Positions 51,485 to 60,775 of a stretch of 64,000 bases of DNA are shown in pieces. Origin of the DNA: Vibrio penaeicida (lineage in GTDB: Bacteria > Pseudomonadota > Gammaproteobacteria > Enterobacterales > Vibrionaceae); assembly GCF_030689305.1 (NCBI RefSeq), contig NZ_JAUYVM010000014.1, positions 100,532 to 164,531 on the forward strand, read 5' to 3'. Below the pieces are notes generated by a model. The model ran no database searches, was not told where the DNA came from, and worked only from the letters and a program-made list of their open reading frames with translations. The stretch's first letter is position 1. The number at the start of each line of letters is the position of its first letter. Made by a program: the position numbers and the translations under genes.

Positions 51485-52048
51485 TCAATTATTTGAAACT
51501 GCGTTAGGCATATCCCCCTTGAGGTGTAACCTCATATCTGCGCAATCCTGATACACATTTCCCATAGCAGGGAACACGACGTATTCCCTCAAAACGCCTG
51601 CTTTAACGAAGCCACATTTTTCTAAGACTCGGATACTCGCAACGTGATTTACATATGGGTGAGTTCGAATCTCGCTAATACCGCTTCCTTTTAGTATTTC
51701 GATTCCAACCAAGCATAATTGAGTCGCCAGACCTCTATTTTGATGATCAGGCGAAATACCAAAATGAATTTCAGCATGTGTACCGTTAAAGATAAAGACA
51801 AGCATACCTATCACTTCGGACGTTTGATTACATTCCGCGACAGATACTTTAATTTTTGAAGAGGTTTTCAGGTTGGATTGGGACCATTTTTTGAGAGCCA
51901 CTGACACCTCATCTTCATTAGCAAACGCTTTTCGAGCAAGGTATTGGGTTGTTTCTTCCCTTCCCAAATAATTTTTAAAAAGAGAAGTCGTATCTGACTT
52001 TCGAACAGACCTAACATTGATATCTGAGGCAGTTCTATGAACTTTCAA
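51485..52048 (-). CDS. GNAT acetyltransferase (RimJ/RimL type)
   Basis: 187 residues from a TTG (no in-frame ATG near); GAGGAG lies about 11 bases upstream. It has the GNAT segments EIHFGISPDHQNRGLATQL (acetyl-CoA loop) and HVASIRVLEKCGFVKAGVLREYV, close to ribosomal-protein or small-molecule N-acetyltransferases. The substrate is unknown; it stands alone. Confidence 0.82.
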   Translation of the reverse strand: MKVHRTASDINVRSVRKSDTTSLFKNYLGREETTQYLARKAFANEDEVSVALKKWSQSNLKTSSKIKVSVAECNQTSEVIGMLVFIFNGTHAEIHFGISPDHQNRGLATQLCLVGIEILKGSGISEIRTHPYVNHVASIRVLEKCGFVKAGVLREYVVFPAMGNVYQDCADMRLHLKGDMPNAVSNN

Positions 52049-52089
52049 ATCCGGACATTCTCCTCTAGAAGATTAGCCTTACTCTACTT

Positions 52090-52380
52090 TCAATTATTTT
52101 CGTCTTCTTCTCGTTTTTTCAGCTCGTTTTGGTACCAAGTTTCATTGATAAACCAACTCAGAGCACCGAAAACAAAGCCGCCACCTAAGCCAATCCCAGC
52201 CGCTTGCGACAAACTCACTAAGGCCGAAACATCGTGCTTCGATAATGCTGGTATCGAGTACGCTGCCAGTAAGGCAATGAAACCAGAGAAAATGGTCCAA
52301 TTGAAAATGTACCGAACTTTTCCCGCTTCACGCTTTAGTTTCCAACGCTTAAATTTGTGCTCCAATGCATTCATCGCCAT
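52090..52380 (-). CDS. Small two-helix membrane protein of unknown function
   Basis: 96 residues with two hydrophobic segments (about 25-45 and 57-76) and charged ends. It starts 8 bases after the larger membrane-protein gene on the same strand, so the two are likely partners. No known family recognised. Confidence 0.65.
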   Translation of the reverse strand: MAMNALEHKFKRWKLKREAGKVRYIFNWTIFSGFIALLAAYSIPALSKHDVSALVSLSQAAGIGLGGGFVFGALSWFINETWYQNELKKREEDENN

Positions 52381-52388
52381 CTCTCGTT

Positions 52389-53399
52389 TTATTGATTATT
52401 ATGAAAACATAATACCGCAAAATTAACTTCTTTGATAAAGCTGCTAGGTTCATTCACCCCTAAATAAACACGCTCGCCCGACTTTAGTTTAATTTCTACG
52501 TTAGGAACACCCATTACGTTATAAACCTTCACTTCTTTAGCGCGTTTTACAGCTTGGTCCCATACATTAACCTCACAGATGTCAGCGTATTGGATCACTC
52601 TCGGATGCCATACTCCGTAGCGGACATAAATCTGATTTTTGTCTAAAGAAATAGGTCGTATAGATAGCGCTTTGTATTCCGCAATGAAAAAGTGCATGCC
52701 AAGTAATGTCAGTATGGTCAAAGCATTAGCGGCAAAAGGAGATATCCAGAAGTGCACAAGAACGTGGGTAATCGGGACTTCAAATAAAATGATAAAAATA
52801 AACCCAAGAAGATTACTTTTTGTACCATCTTTCAGGTGCCCATGAAAATGTGAATTACCTTGGAAATCCTCCGTTTTCATTTTGCTAGAGAATAATGCGT
52901 ATGACCACACGCGAATTTCGAAACATACCCATTTACTAAATATGCCGTGCCCAAATACACCCTCGACGGAGGTTGATATTGCTTCATCGGGGTCGGAATT
53001 CTTCTTAAGTAACGATTTGATGGTAAGAAAAACCATCAACATTGCGAAAACTTCTACCGCAAGCAGTAACGGAGCAATCAAGTAACGAGCAAATTCAAGG
53101 TGCGACCATAAAACTTTTGAGTCTTCGGGAATAATAAAGCTACCCAAAACAACGAGTACACCTACATACACGGCTGCTTTGGTTCCCGCTTCTTTTTTAT
53201 CTTTGATGCACATAAAACAGAGAATCGGCAACACGATAATGCCATCGAGCAACAAAAACCACTCTGGTTTGTCGCCAGCAATATTGAACAACTTATCTAT
53301 CGATGAGTGGATCGGTGTAGATTGGTAAAACATCGCCCAAAACAGCGAAATAGTAAGAAAGTAGACAAAAGGAATATGATGGCGCTGAAAGGTAGACAT
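52389..53399 (-). CDS. Polytopic membrane protein of unknown function
   Basis: 336 residues, about seven hydrophobic helices, and a C-terminal soluble part (about 245-336) with alternating beta-like sequence (NQIYVRYGVWHPRVIQYADICEVNV), reminiscent of membrane-linked PH-like domains. I cannot name a family. It is followed by the 96-residue membrane protein gene. Confidence 0.68.
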   Translation of the reverse strand: MSTFQRHHIPFVYFLTISLFWAMFYQSTPIHSSIDKLFNIAGDKPEWFLLLDGIIVLPILCFMCIKDKKEAGTKAAVYVGVLVVLGSFIIPEDSKVLWSHLEFARYLIAPLLLAVEVFAMLMVFLTIKSLLKKNSDPDEAISTSVEGVFGHGIFSKWVCFEIRVWSYALFSSKMKTEDFQGNSHFHGHLKDGTKSNLLGFIFIILFEVPITHVLVHFWISPFAANALTILTLLGMHFFIAEYKALSIRPISLDKNQIYVRYGVWHPRVIQYADICEVNVWDQAVKRAKEVKVYNVMGVPNVEIKLKSGERVYLGVNEPSSFIKEVNFAVLCFHNNQ

Positions 53400-53534
53400 A
53401 TCGATTTACTCCCAAAGCAGCAAGGAAAGGGCAAGCAACTTGTTCGTATTCAACCATCGTGAGCGATAATAGGATATTAAAGATCGATACTCGGTCACGT
53501 AAAGCTTTTTGTGTCAGCAGACATCACTTGGTTT

Positions 53535-54227
53535 TCAGGCTAGGCAATGCTGGATGTATTTTGCCAGCTGTTCAGGGTTTTCTAATGGCAGCATATGACC
53601 ACTTCCTGAGATTCTAGTGACTGAAATACTCGACGCCAGAAATGTCGCTTCGTTATACCAGCTTAAGTCGACCAGTTTGTCTTTCTCGCTGCAAAAAATG
53701 AACGTGTTGCAGGGTGCGCAAGCAAGTTCTTGATACAAATCTTTCCGATGAGTCGTATGGTGGTATTGACTTAAAAAGGTGTCGATACCCAACTCGCGAT
53801 CCATTTCCTGTATTTGCTCAATAAGTGAATCAGTCCGCTTACTTTCATCCAATAGAGCGGAGACTTTCGTGCGGCTAATACCTGAATACCCTTTTGCTTT
53901 AACATACTGAAGTACATGGTTTCTTTGTTTTACCTCAGCGGATGGCAATTCGGTTAAGCCGTTCGATATTACTATAAGGTTAGAAACGCGGTCTGGGTAT
54001 TGATGGGTGAAATGCCCTGCACTGTAGCCACCCAATGAAAAACCGATGAGGTTAAGTTCGTCGCCTTTTAAGGTTTCACTATAATACTCGGTAATTTCAT
54101 CAAAGCTTTTGTCATTGGGAATTGGCAAATGAACTAGGTCAAAGTCATCGACTAGGTAGTTCGATAACTCAGACCATAGTTTTTCATTGCACATCGTGCC
54201 AGGGATTAGATAGAGAGTTTTACGCAT
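53535..54227 (-). CDS. Alpha/beta hydrolase
   Basis: 230 residues starting KTLYLIPGTMCN. Nucleophile elbow GFSLGG, acid in CSEKDKLVD and His in SGSGHMLPLE complete the triad. No signal peptide; the substrate is unknown. It is distinct from the hydrolase at 46229-46996. Confidence 0.82.
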   Translation of the reverse strand: MRKTLYLIPGTMCNEKLWSELSNYLVDDFDLVHLPIPNDKSFDEITEYYSETLKGDELNLIGFSLGGYSAGHFTHQYPDRVSNLIVISNGLTELPSAEVKQRNHVLQYVKAKGYSGISRTKVSALLDESKRTDSLIEQIQEMDRELGIDTFLSQYHHTTHRKDLYQELACAPCNTFIFCSEKDKLVDLSWYNEATFLASSISVTRISGSGHMLPLENPEQLAKYIQHCLA

Positions 54228-54286
54228 GAACTTAACGTATCAGGTCACTGAGATAATGTCTCTTAACTTTTTAATATCTCTGAATT

Positions 54287-54730
54287 TTATACACTCAAAA
54301 AGTAGCTATAGTAGGCCGTATCTCGTTCATACCCTAAAGATTCATATAGCTTTTGCGCTGTGAGATTATCGTGTGCGGTTTCAAGGGCTAGACCTTTGGC
54401 ATTGGTACTGATTGCTAGCTCTTTTGCAGCGTTCATTAGTGCTTTTCCTGCGCCTTGACCTCTCGCATCCCCTGTAACAAACAGATCATTTAAAATCCAA
54501 GAGCGCTGCGCGGAAACTGATGAAAACGTCGGGTAAAGCTGGGTAAACCCGATACCTTCACCTTGCTCATTCAATGCAAGAAAGACGACAGATTCGTTGT
54601 TTTCGAGCCTCTCTTGAATAAACGCCGTCGCGACACCGATATCACTTTCATGACCATAAAAGACTCGATATTGGTTAAATAGGTCCGCTACCATAGCGAC
54701 ATTTTCTGCACTTGCTTTAATTATATCCAT
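54287..54730 (-). CDS. GNAT-family N-acetyltransferase
   Basis: 147 residues; WILNDLFVTGDARGQGAGKALMNAAKELA is the acetyl-CoA-binding motif and LALETAHDNLTAQKLYESLGYE the second conserved block. Substrate unknown. It may share a transcript with the RDD-family gene upstream or be separate; the ribosome site is weak. Confidence 0.85.
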   Translation of the reverse strand: MDIIKASAENVAMVADLFNQYRVFYGHESDIGVATAFIQERLENNESVVFLALNEQGEGIGFTQLYPTFSSVSAQRSWILNDLFVTGDARGQGAGKALMNAAKELAISTNAKGLALETAHDNLTAQKLYESLGYERDTAYYSYFLSV

Positions 54731-54816
54731 ATAAAAATCCGTTCTTTAATTAAGCCAATTATTCCGACATTGTCGTGTTCAGAGTTTATGAAAACAACTT
54801 GTTGATTACAAAAACT

Positions 54817-55305
54817 TTATTTATCTAACACTACAATCGCATTCGCTAATTTATCCCCTATTCTTTGCCGACCTTTACCCAATATAAAGAGAGCGTCGAT
54901 AGTGCCAATTATGGGCGATAAAATATTGCGTAAAAATGCGCGCCACAAGGTACAGCTTTTACCCGTAGATTTGTTGATGGTCGACATACCCAATACCAAT
55001 TTCCCGATGCTTTTACCCCGTGGTAGGGCATCCGAGAATATAAAATAGGTGGCGGCAGCAGCAATGGAAGTCAGGACTTCAACATCGCTTCCAACCTGCA
55101 AATAGTCCGTTACGGCCATTACCGTGAGAAAAATCGCCCAAGAAATAGCACCATCTATTATTTGCCCAACATATCGCCTACCGGGGCTCGCTAGAATACG
55201 CGTATCTTCCATATCCTCTCCCCGTTTTCCCTGTCGAATTTGTTCTGGATTGGTATCCGCCATCTCTACAGCTTTTACATCACCGACTGTCGGTTCGATT
55301 TTCAT
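54817..55305 (-). CDS. RDD-family membrane protein
   Basis: 162 residues. ASPGRRYVGQIIDGAISW contains the conserved Arg and Asp of RDD proteins, followed by about three membrane helices and RGKSIGKLVLGMSTINKSTGKSC. Some RDD proteins act in ion or compatible-solute transport, but the function here is open. Confidence 0.82.
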   Translation of the reverse strand: MKIEPTVGDVKAVEMADTNPEQIRQGKRGEDMEDTRILASPGRRYVGQIIDGAISWAIFLTVMAVTDYLQVGSDVEVLTSIAAAATYFIFSDALPRGKSIGKLVLGMSTINKSTGKSCTLWRAFLRNILSPIIGTIDALFILGKGRQRIGDKLANAIVVLDK

Positions 55306-55484
55306 TTAACCGTATCCATTTACTCTATTAAAAATTAAACGTGAACGAAAAAATCTAGCGGTTTCATTGGTGAAATGAAACGGCTGAGCGAAGGTTCTAT
55401 TAGATGTGCCCCGCAATTTCGTTCAATACTTCAGTCAGCAATCTCGATACGTTTGTCTTTCCACGTCACTCAAGGAAATACAGA

Positions 55485-56087
55485 ATGGAGTCTTTAGTCT
55501 TGTCTATGATTGTCTTCGCGTTTGCTGGCGCGGCGACACCTGGTCCGGTGAATATTATTGCTGCGGCATCTGGCGCTCAATACGGCTTACGCAAGGCTTC
55601 GGTTTATGTCGTTGGCGCATCTGTTTCTTACGCAATTGTTGTGCTGCTCAGTGGGCTAACGATTGGTTCACTTTTACTAACCCTGCCTGCATTTACTTTC
55701 TACCTTAAATTGGTCGGGTCGGCTTTCTTGATCTATTTAGCGTATAAAATCGCTACCGCTTCCCCTGAACCGCTGAAGGCGACGAATATCGGGCAGCATG
55801 CGCCAGGGTTTGGCAAGGGTGCATTAACTCAAGTATTGAACCCTAAAGCATGGCTTTACGCCTCGTCTGGCGTGTCTTTGTTTGTTGCAGGTAGCAGTAC
55901 CCAAGACTTGCATTTACCGCTATTCGTCACTATCTCTTTAGTAGTTTGCCTTTTTGGTGTCGGTATTTGGGCATGTTTTGGGCAAGCTATCGGTCAATGG
56001 CTCAATAGCGCTCAGCGTCAAAGAGCATTCAATTGGACAATGGGTTTGCTATTAACGGTAACGGTGATAGGGATGTGGTGGAGTTAA
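55485..56087 (+). CDS. LysE-family exporter
   Basis: 200 residues from the ATG at 55485, set by AAGGAAATACAGA directly upstream. Membrane helices with FAGAATPGPVNIIAAASG at the start and LNPKAWLYASSGVSLF later mark LysE/RhtB exporters. The AraC-type regulator gene begins 3 bases downstream, so exporter and regulator are co-expressed. The substrate is probably an amino acid or analogue sensed by that regulator. Confidence 0.86.
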   Translation: MESLVLSMIVFAFAGAATPGPVNIIAAASGAQYGLRKASVYVVGASVSYAIVVLLSGLTIGSLLLTLPAFTFYLKLVGSAFLIYLAYKIATASPEPLKATNIGQHAPGFGKGALTQVLNPKAWLYASSGVSLFVAGSSTQDLHLPLFVTISLVVCLFGVGIWACFGQAIGQWLNSAQRQRAFNWTMGLLLTVTVIGMWWS

Positions 56088-56090
56088 AAC

Positions 56091-56912
56091 ATGAAGCAAG
56101 ATGATTCAGTATTTTTGACCCAATCTCAAAGCCTACCATTTGTCGAAATACGCACAGCGTCTGATTCATTCGCATGCTATCAAGCTCACTCCCACGATGA
56201 GTTTTCTTTTGGTGTTATCGATGGTGGATGTGCAAGCTATCGCAACCTGAATCACACCCATCAGGTGCATCAAGGTCACACTGTGACGATTAACCCCGGA
56301 GACATGCATTCTTGCAATCCAGACAAAACGCAGTGGTCTTATCGAATGCTATTTGTCGATACCCAGTGGATTGGCAAATTACAGCAAGAGTGGACCAAAA
56401 AAAGCGGTGTGGATTACCAACCTTTCTTCCATCAATACGAACAACGCTCTGATTTGTATCGGTTATTTCATCAGCTCTATCAATCGCTTTTATCAGAGAA
56501 AAACGCGTTGGTGACTGAAACACTGATGGTTGAATATTTGGCAAGTATCTTTGAACATCCTGTTAGCCCAAGCCTCAATAAGCCCCTGAAAACGGAATCA
56601 AAATTGAATCGGGCAGCAGAGATGCTGTGTGACCAATTGGAAGTCAATGTCGCACTGGATAAGCTTGCAAGCGAAGTAGACATGAGTCGATACCAGCTGA
56701 TTCGAGCATTCAATCGGCGGTATGGCGTTTCTCCTCATGCCTACCAATTAGACCAACGGATAATCAAAGCAAAATCTCTACTTAAACGTGGGTTATCTTT
56801 AGCCGATACCGCCTCTGAAACTGGGTTTTCTGATCAGGCGCATTTTCAACGTCATTTCAAAAAACGTTTGGCGATCACCCCTAAGCTTTATCAATCCTTT
56901 TTTATTACCTAG
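56091..56912 (+). CDS. AraC-family transcriptional regulator
   Basis: 273 residues. N-terminal cupin-like sensor with HSHDEFSFGVIDGG and INPGDMHSCNP, then two helix-turn-helices (VDMSRYQLIRAFNRRYGVSPHAYQ and TASETGFSDQAHFQRHFKKRL). It is coupled to the LysE exporter upstream and likely controls it. Confidence 0.88.
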   Translation: MKQDDSVFLTQSQSLPFVEIRTASDSFACYQAHSHDEFSFGVIDGGCASYRNLNHTHQVHQGHTVTINPGDMHSCNPDKTQWSYRMLFVDTQWIGKLQQEWTKKSGVDYQPFFHQYEQRSDLYRLFHQLYQSLLSEKNALVTETLMVEYLASIFEHPVSPSLNKPLKTESKLNRAAEMLCDQLEVNVALDKLASEVDMSRYQLIRAFNRRYGVSPHAYQLDQRIIKAKSLLKRGLSLADTASETGFSDQAHFQRHFKKRLAITPKLYQSFFIT

Positions 56913-57007
56913 CTCGCACACCAAAAACACACAGTTGCATATGAAAAGTAGTTCGATATAGAGTCGAATCTACTATCGATTCTATAGAATATGGGAAGGA
57001 AAAGGTG

Positions 57008-57391
57008 ATGCGAACACTTCTTTTAAGCCTAATGATGTTTAACGTCCATGTTGCAGCTGAAGAGATGTCTATCCCCAGTGACGTATTGAACTGCGTAGGC
57101 AGTGAGCCCGATTGGTACCTAGAAGTCACGCCGAAAAAAGCATCATTCAAATCGCTCTCTACCGACGCATTCTCGGTCAGCGTTACACAAGCTATAGAGA
57201 CCGATAATCACACCAATAAATGGGTCATTACCGCTGAGGACGACCAGTTTCACCAACAGATTGTTATAGCGTTAGCCGACACTCATACCTGCTCTGATGA
57301 CATGAGCGATAAAGTATATCAATACGAGACGATACTCCTTGTACACGGTCAGGAAGCCTATAGCGGGTGCTGCAACGTGATAAAAGACTAG
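57008..57391 (+). CDS. Small secreted protein of unknown function
   Basis: 127 residues with a short signal peptide (LLLSLMMFNVHVAAEE). The start ATG at 57008 follows GGAAGGAAAAGG; a GTG one codon earlier is less likely. Four cysteines remain in the mature part, two adjacent near the end (SGCCNVIKD). No family recognised. Confidence 0.65.
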   Translation: MRTLLLSLMMFNVHVAAEEMSIPSDVLNCVGSEPDWYLEVTPKKASFKSLSTDAFSVSVTQAIETDNHTNKWVITAEDDQFHQQIVIALADTHTCSDDMSDKVYQYETILLVHGQEAYSGCCNVIKD

Positions 57392-57449
57392 TAGGCTACT
57401 AACCTCTTATCCCGAGTTCGGGTTACTTAGCAAAATTAGCAGGGATAAA

Positions 57450-58013
57450 TCAACACTTTGTGACTTTCAAAAGCAAGTCACCGGAATGTTCAAGTAAATC
57501 GGTGGTGTCGACTGAAGGCGCACATAGCCACCGGTCTACTTCGCTAGGTGGGATGAGAAGCGGCATTCGATGGTGGTAAGGTTCGTAAACTTTATCGGGT
57601 TTAGTCGTTAATGTAACAACATTGTTCATGGACTCTAACCCAATCGCAGCCATATAAAGCGGTTCATCTTTTGGTGGTTCGAAAAGGTACTTTTGCTTTA
57701 AACCTTCACGTGATACCCATTCATACCAACCACTGCAGGGCACTACCACGCGTGACGATTCATAAGCGCTTCGAAACGTCGGCTTGGAAGCAACCGTTTC
57801 TGCTTGCGCATTAATGATGACTTTTTTAGCCCAATGGGGCTTGATACCCCAGCTAAGGTCGTATTGTTGTAAACCAAATGAGGCTGCGCCTACCACAGCA
57901 AGCGTATCTGTTGGTCTGACATCGGAGTTGGGTTGTGTCAAAAATCGAATACCAAGCTGCTCACAAACCTGCTGAGCAAATGGATCGTCCATAACATTAA
58001 GTCTGCCGCACAT
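57450..58013 (-). CDS. yedK: SOS-response-associated protein YedK/HMCES (abasic-site shield)
   Basis: 187 residues starting MCGRLN; after Met removal Cys2 forms a thiazolidine link to abasic sites in single-stranded DNA. The other active-site parts are visible: INAQAET (Asn), CSGWYEW (Glu) and HHRMPLLIP (His). Two Met codons are adjacent; the second is used here because Cys must be second. GGAAATT lies upstream. It protects abasic sites during replication. Confidence 0.9.
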   Translation of the reverse strand: MCGRLNVMDDPFAQQVCEQLGIRFLTQPNSDVRPTDTLAVVGAASFGLQQYDLSWGIKPHWAKKVIINAQAETVASKPTFRSAYESSRVVVPCSGWYEWVSREGLKQKYLFEPPKDEPLYMAAIGLESMNNVVTLTTKPDKVYEPYHHRMPLLIPPSEVDRWLCAPSVDTTDLLEHSGDLLLKVTKC

Positions 58014-58096
58014 CATAATTTCCACTGATTCCTTCAGATTCAGTATAGTCTGCGGTTTTTACGTCATACCTATTTGTAAAAATGAAAATAAAAAAA

Positions 58097-58114
58097 GCAG
58101 ATCCGAAGATCTGC
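58097..58114 (-). terminator. Terminator of the tfoX-like gene
   Basis: Read on the - strand: GCAGATC, loop TTCG, GATCTGC, then T7ATTTTC. A textbook rho-independent terminator about 95 bases after the stop of the gene at 58209. Confidence 0.92.
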
Positions 58115-58208
58115 CAAACGAGTAGATTATTACGTGCTGCCATCGCAATAGGCACAATGACTATCACTTACTCAGTACTACATCATACGATGCATTGAAA
58201 AGTCTCAG

Positions 58209-58811
58209 TCAAGACGCTTGCTTGCCTACGATCATTTGATAATCGGCATCTAACCTGCGCTTTTCTTCTTCGGGTAGAACCGTCCAATGTTGACCTGTTC
58301 TCGCCCCTTCAATTTCGTAAAGCAGCTTAGGCGACACATCCAAATCAAGCCCGAGCTTTACGATTTTGCTCACGATATCTGCGGTAGAATCTTGTTGAAG
58401 TTCCGTCATAGAACCTATGCCAATTCTGCGGAACAACTTAAGATGCAGACGACGAACATTTGGCAACAACCGCAGAGGTTGGTTGGCTCGATGATCACGG
58501 TTAGCGGCTTCGATAGACAAATGAACCGCCTCGATAAATGTGACCTCATCAAGCTCAGAGAATAATGAAAAATAATGTGCGGCAATTTTAAAATCGCCCT
58601 TCATTTGTGGCTCTGGTTGGCATTCACCACAACCCATTGCAACCAATTGGCCTTTGAGTTGGTCTCCTGCCCTTAGAAAAACATGTTCATCACGGGCCAC
58701 CGCGAAAATGACATCGTTACAGAAAATCCCTGTGCCTCCAAACATTGCACGAGAGCTTACGCGTCCAAATCGCTGCGCGATGAGTATGGTTGAATCAACA
58801 TTTACGTTCAT
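58209..58811 (-). CDS. TfoX/Sxy-family competence and stress regulator
   Basis: 200 residues with both family domains: TfoX_N (about 8-100, RFGRVSSRAMFGGTGIFCNDVIFAVA) and TfoX_C (about 115-195, LRLLPNVRRLHLKLFRRIGIGSM). Vibrio has two members, TfoX (chitin-induced competence) and TfoY (motility and type VI secretion, under c-di-GMP control); I cannot decide which from this sequence. The mRNA leader folds into a three-way junction, so translation or transcript elongation may be controlled. Confidence 0.88.
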   Translation of the reverse strand: MNVNVDSTILIAQRFGRVSSRAMFGGTGIFCNDVIFAVARDEHVFLRAGDQLKGQLVAMGCGECQPEPQMKGDFKIAAHYFSLFSELDEVTFIEAVHLSIEAANRDHRANQPLRLLPNVRRLHLKLFRRIGIGSMTELQQDSTADIVSKIVKLGLDLDVSPKLLYEIEGARTGQHWTVLPEEEKRRLDADYQMIVGKQAS

Positions 58812-58852
58812 ACCCTTTCCCCCTTTTATTACATCCTTGGCGTTATGCCTCA

Positions 58853-58900
58853 GGAAACGCCAGCACCCTCATACTGGCTTCACAAATGTGTGATGTTTCC
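58853..58900 (-). promoter_or_regulatory. Structured leader of the tfoX-like mRNA (three-way junction)
   Basis: On the - strand GGAAAC (58900-58895) pairs with GTTTCC (58858-58853), enclosing TCACA/TGTGA (58893-58880) and GCCAG/CTGGC (58878-58859). All three stems are perfect. The 3' stem strand can alternatively form GGCGTT/AACGCC with sequence nearer the ribosome site. It does not match the c-di-GMP-I riboswitch consensus that I know. Confidence 0.5.
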
Positions 58901-58916
58901 TTACGTTTCAAGCCAT

Positions 58917-59735
58917 TTATAGCTTGGATATCAGTGCCATCGTTTCAGATACGAACATGTGATGGTCACTGTCGACAATCAATTTGACTGTCATGAGTAA
59001 TGTAACGGTGATAAAGACTGGGCGAACCACTTTATCGCCGTTATGGATTACGATTTTGCTTCCGACGACTGAACCTAAAATCTGTCCAGCGCCCATTACA
59101 AGTCCTAGTGTGTAGTCCACGGAACCTAGCCCTATAAAAAACAGTAAAGAGACCAAGTTACCCATGAGGTTCAGCGGTTTTGTAGCGATGGTTGCTTGCT
59201 TGATCGTGACACCTAAAAGGATCACGAAAGCCACCATCCAGATCGAACCAGTACCTGGACCAAAAAAACCGTTATAGAACCCAATCGCTAATCCACAAAT
59301 CAACATGAATCGACGATTGGAAATCTTGGCTTCAGCCGCTACGTTGTTTTTAATTCTTTTCGATAAAATCGAATAAAATGTAATGCACACCATTAGAACT
59401 GGCAGAAGAAGTTGCAGTACTTCTTTTGAAAACAAACTCACCGAATAAGAGCCTAAAACTGCCCCTATTGCCGTGGTTAAAATGCCAAATCCAAATCCTT
59501 TGAGTTTTATCTCTTTATTTAGCCAATAGGTAATCAACGCTGTGGTTTCACCTATGACTGCCTGTAATCTGTTGGTTCCTAATACAACCAGTGGTGGTAT
59601 ACCTGCTAGCATCATACTTGGCACTGTTATTAGCCCACCACCACCAGCAATCGCATCCACGATGCCAGCAATCAATGCAGCGCAAAACAGCCAAATTAAA
59701 ACACTTTCAGATACACTAAAAAGCGACAGCTCCAT
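58917..59735 (-). CDS. TauE/SafE-family membrane transporter
   Basis: 272 residues, eight membrane helices, with IVDAIAGGGGLITVPSMML near the start and GFYNGFFGPGTGSIWMVAFV in the middle, both typical of TauE/SafE (sulfite or organosulfonate exporters). It follows a TauD-type dioxygenase gene, so exporting sulfite released from taurine-like sulfonates is a reasonable role. A terminator lies between the two genes. Confidence 0.88.
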   Translation of the reverse strand: MELSLFSVSESVLIWLFCAALIAGIVDAIAGGGGLITVPSMMLAGIPPLVVLGTNRLQAVIGETTALITYWLNKEIKLKGFGFGILTTAIGAVLGSYSVSLFSKEVLQLLLPVLMVCITFYSILSKRIKNNVAAEAKISNRRFMLICGLAIGFYNGFFGPGTGSIWMVAFVILLGVTIKQATIATKPLNLMGNLVSLLFFIGLGSVDYTLGLVMGAGQILGSVVGSKIVIHNGDKVVRPVFITVTLLMTVKLIVDSDHHMFVSETMALISKL

Positions 59736-59766
59736 TTGTCAAAACTCCGTACAGGGCAAAAAAAAG

Positions 59767-59796
59767 CCGAGCCTTGTACCATTGACCAAGGCTCGG
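59767..59796 (-). terminator. Terminator or attenuator between the tauD-like and tauE-like genes
   Basis: Perfect 10-bp stem CCGAGCCTTG/CAAGGCTCGG; on the - strand followed by a run of eight T's. It should reduce tauE-like expression unless that gene has its own promoter. Confidence 0.88.
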
Positions 59797-59808
59797 TAAA
59801 ACATGGAT

Positions 59809-60666
59809 TTAGGACGTTCTGCGATTCACAATTACACGGTGCATTACACGTAATGAACCATAGTAATCGTTTACCGCATGGTGTTGCACCGACCGGTTGT
59901 CCCACATAACAACCGTGCCATTTTCCCACTTAATGCGGGTGGTGAACTCGGGTCTTGCAACATATTCGTAGAGGTACTCTAGTATTGGGGTACTTTCTTC
60001 TACAGTCATGTTGGCAAATTTGTGTGTGTGCTCCTTATTAACGTATATAGAGGGATTGCCTGTATCTTCGTTAATTTTTGCTGCTGGGTGGATTGCTTCA
60101 AACGACGCATTCGCTGTAGCAATCTCACTAAAATTGGTTAAATGTGGAGTCTTTTGTTTTGCTGACTGATGCTTGTTCGAAATATACACAGCATCATTGT
60201 TCAACAAGAACTCCTTCATCCCACTCGATAATCGACTGAACGCCGTTTGGCTGTCAGAGAAAACCGTATCACCGCCTACTTCAGGCGTAGCTCGAGCGGT
60301 CAAAATGGTAAAATCGGGTGGGCTATCCAAATAAGTGGAATCCACATGCCACATCCCGCTAAAGTTTTCTTGCTGGTGAGGTTCTTTTCGTATTTCTACG
60401 ATATTTGGGTGCCCTTCAATTCCGCTTGAGAATGGGTACTTTTGAACTTCACCTAATTTGTTTGAAAATGCCATCAAGTCTTCAGATGAAATAAATTGAT
60501 CTCTAAAAACCAATACTTTGTTTTCTAGCATCAGCTCTTTAACGAAGATAAGCCCATCTTCATCCAGCTCTGCTAATTTCAACCCTTCAACTTCTAAGCC
60601 CATATGAGGTGCCAATCGCCTGACACGCGTTTCTATCTTAAATTGTGGTGTTGCAACCTTGTCCAT
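59809..60666 (-). CDS. TauD/TfdA-family alpha-ketoglutarate-dependent dioxygenase
   Basis: 285 residues. Fe(II) ligands His107 and Asp109 (MWHVDST), the third His in VMWDNRSVQHHAVNDY and a C-terminal Arg for 2-oxoglutarate are visible. LTARATPEVGGDTVFSD is standard for TauD. Sulfonate oxidation is likely given the TauE-like gene downstream, but TfdA-type substrates cannot be excluded. It is divergent from a LysR gene. Confidence 0.88.
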   Translation of the reverse strand: MDKVATPQFKIETRVRRLAPHMGLEVEGLKLAELDEDGLIFVKELMLENKVLVFRDQFISSEDLMAFSNKLGEVQKYPFSSGIEGHPNIVEIRKEPHQQENFSGMWHVDSTYLDSPPDFTILTARATPEVGGDTVFSDSQTAFSRLSSGMKEFLLNNDAVYISNKHQSAKQKTPHLTNFSEIATANASFEAIHPAAKINEDTGNPSIYVNKEHTHKFANMTVEESTPILEYLYEYVARPEFTTRIKWENGTVVMWDNRSVQHHAVNDYYGSLRVMHRVIVNRRTS

Positions 60667-60775
60667 GATCGTTAAGTCCGTCTTTTTGTTTAATTATGCG
60701 ACGCCATTATTAGTATCAATTTTCAACATGTAGTTAAATTAATCATATCTAACTCCAATATTAAGGTTGAACTTA

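Noticed and set aside
58840..58860. Integron attC-like site (GGCGTT/AACGCC)
   Set aside because: Only a 6-bp inverted repeat without the R/L box arrangement, and no integrase or cassette context.
58812..58917. c-di-GMP-I (GEMM) riboswitch ahead of the tfoX-like gene
   Set aside because: The conserved aptamer sequence elements were not found; only a generic three-way junction is supported.
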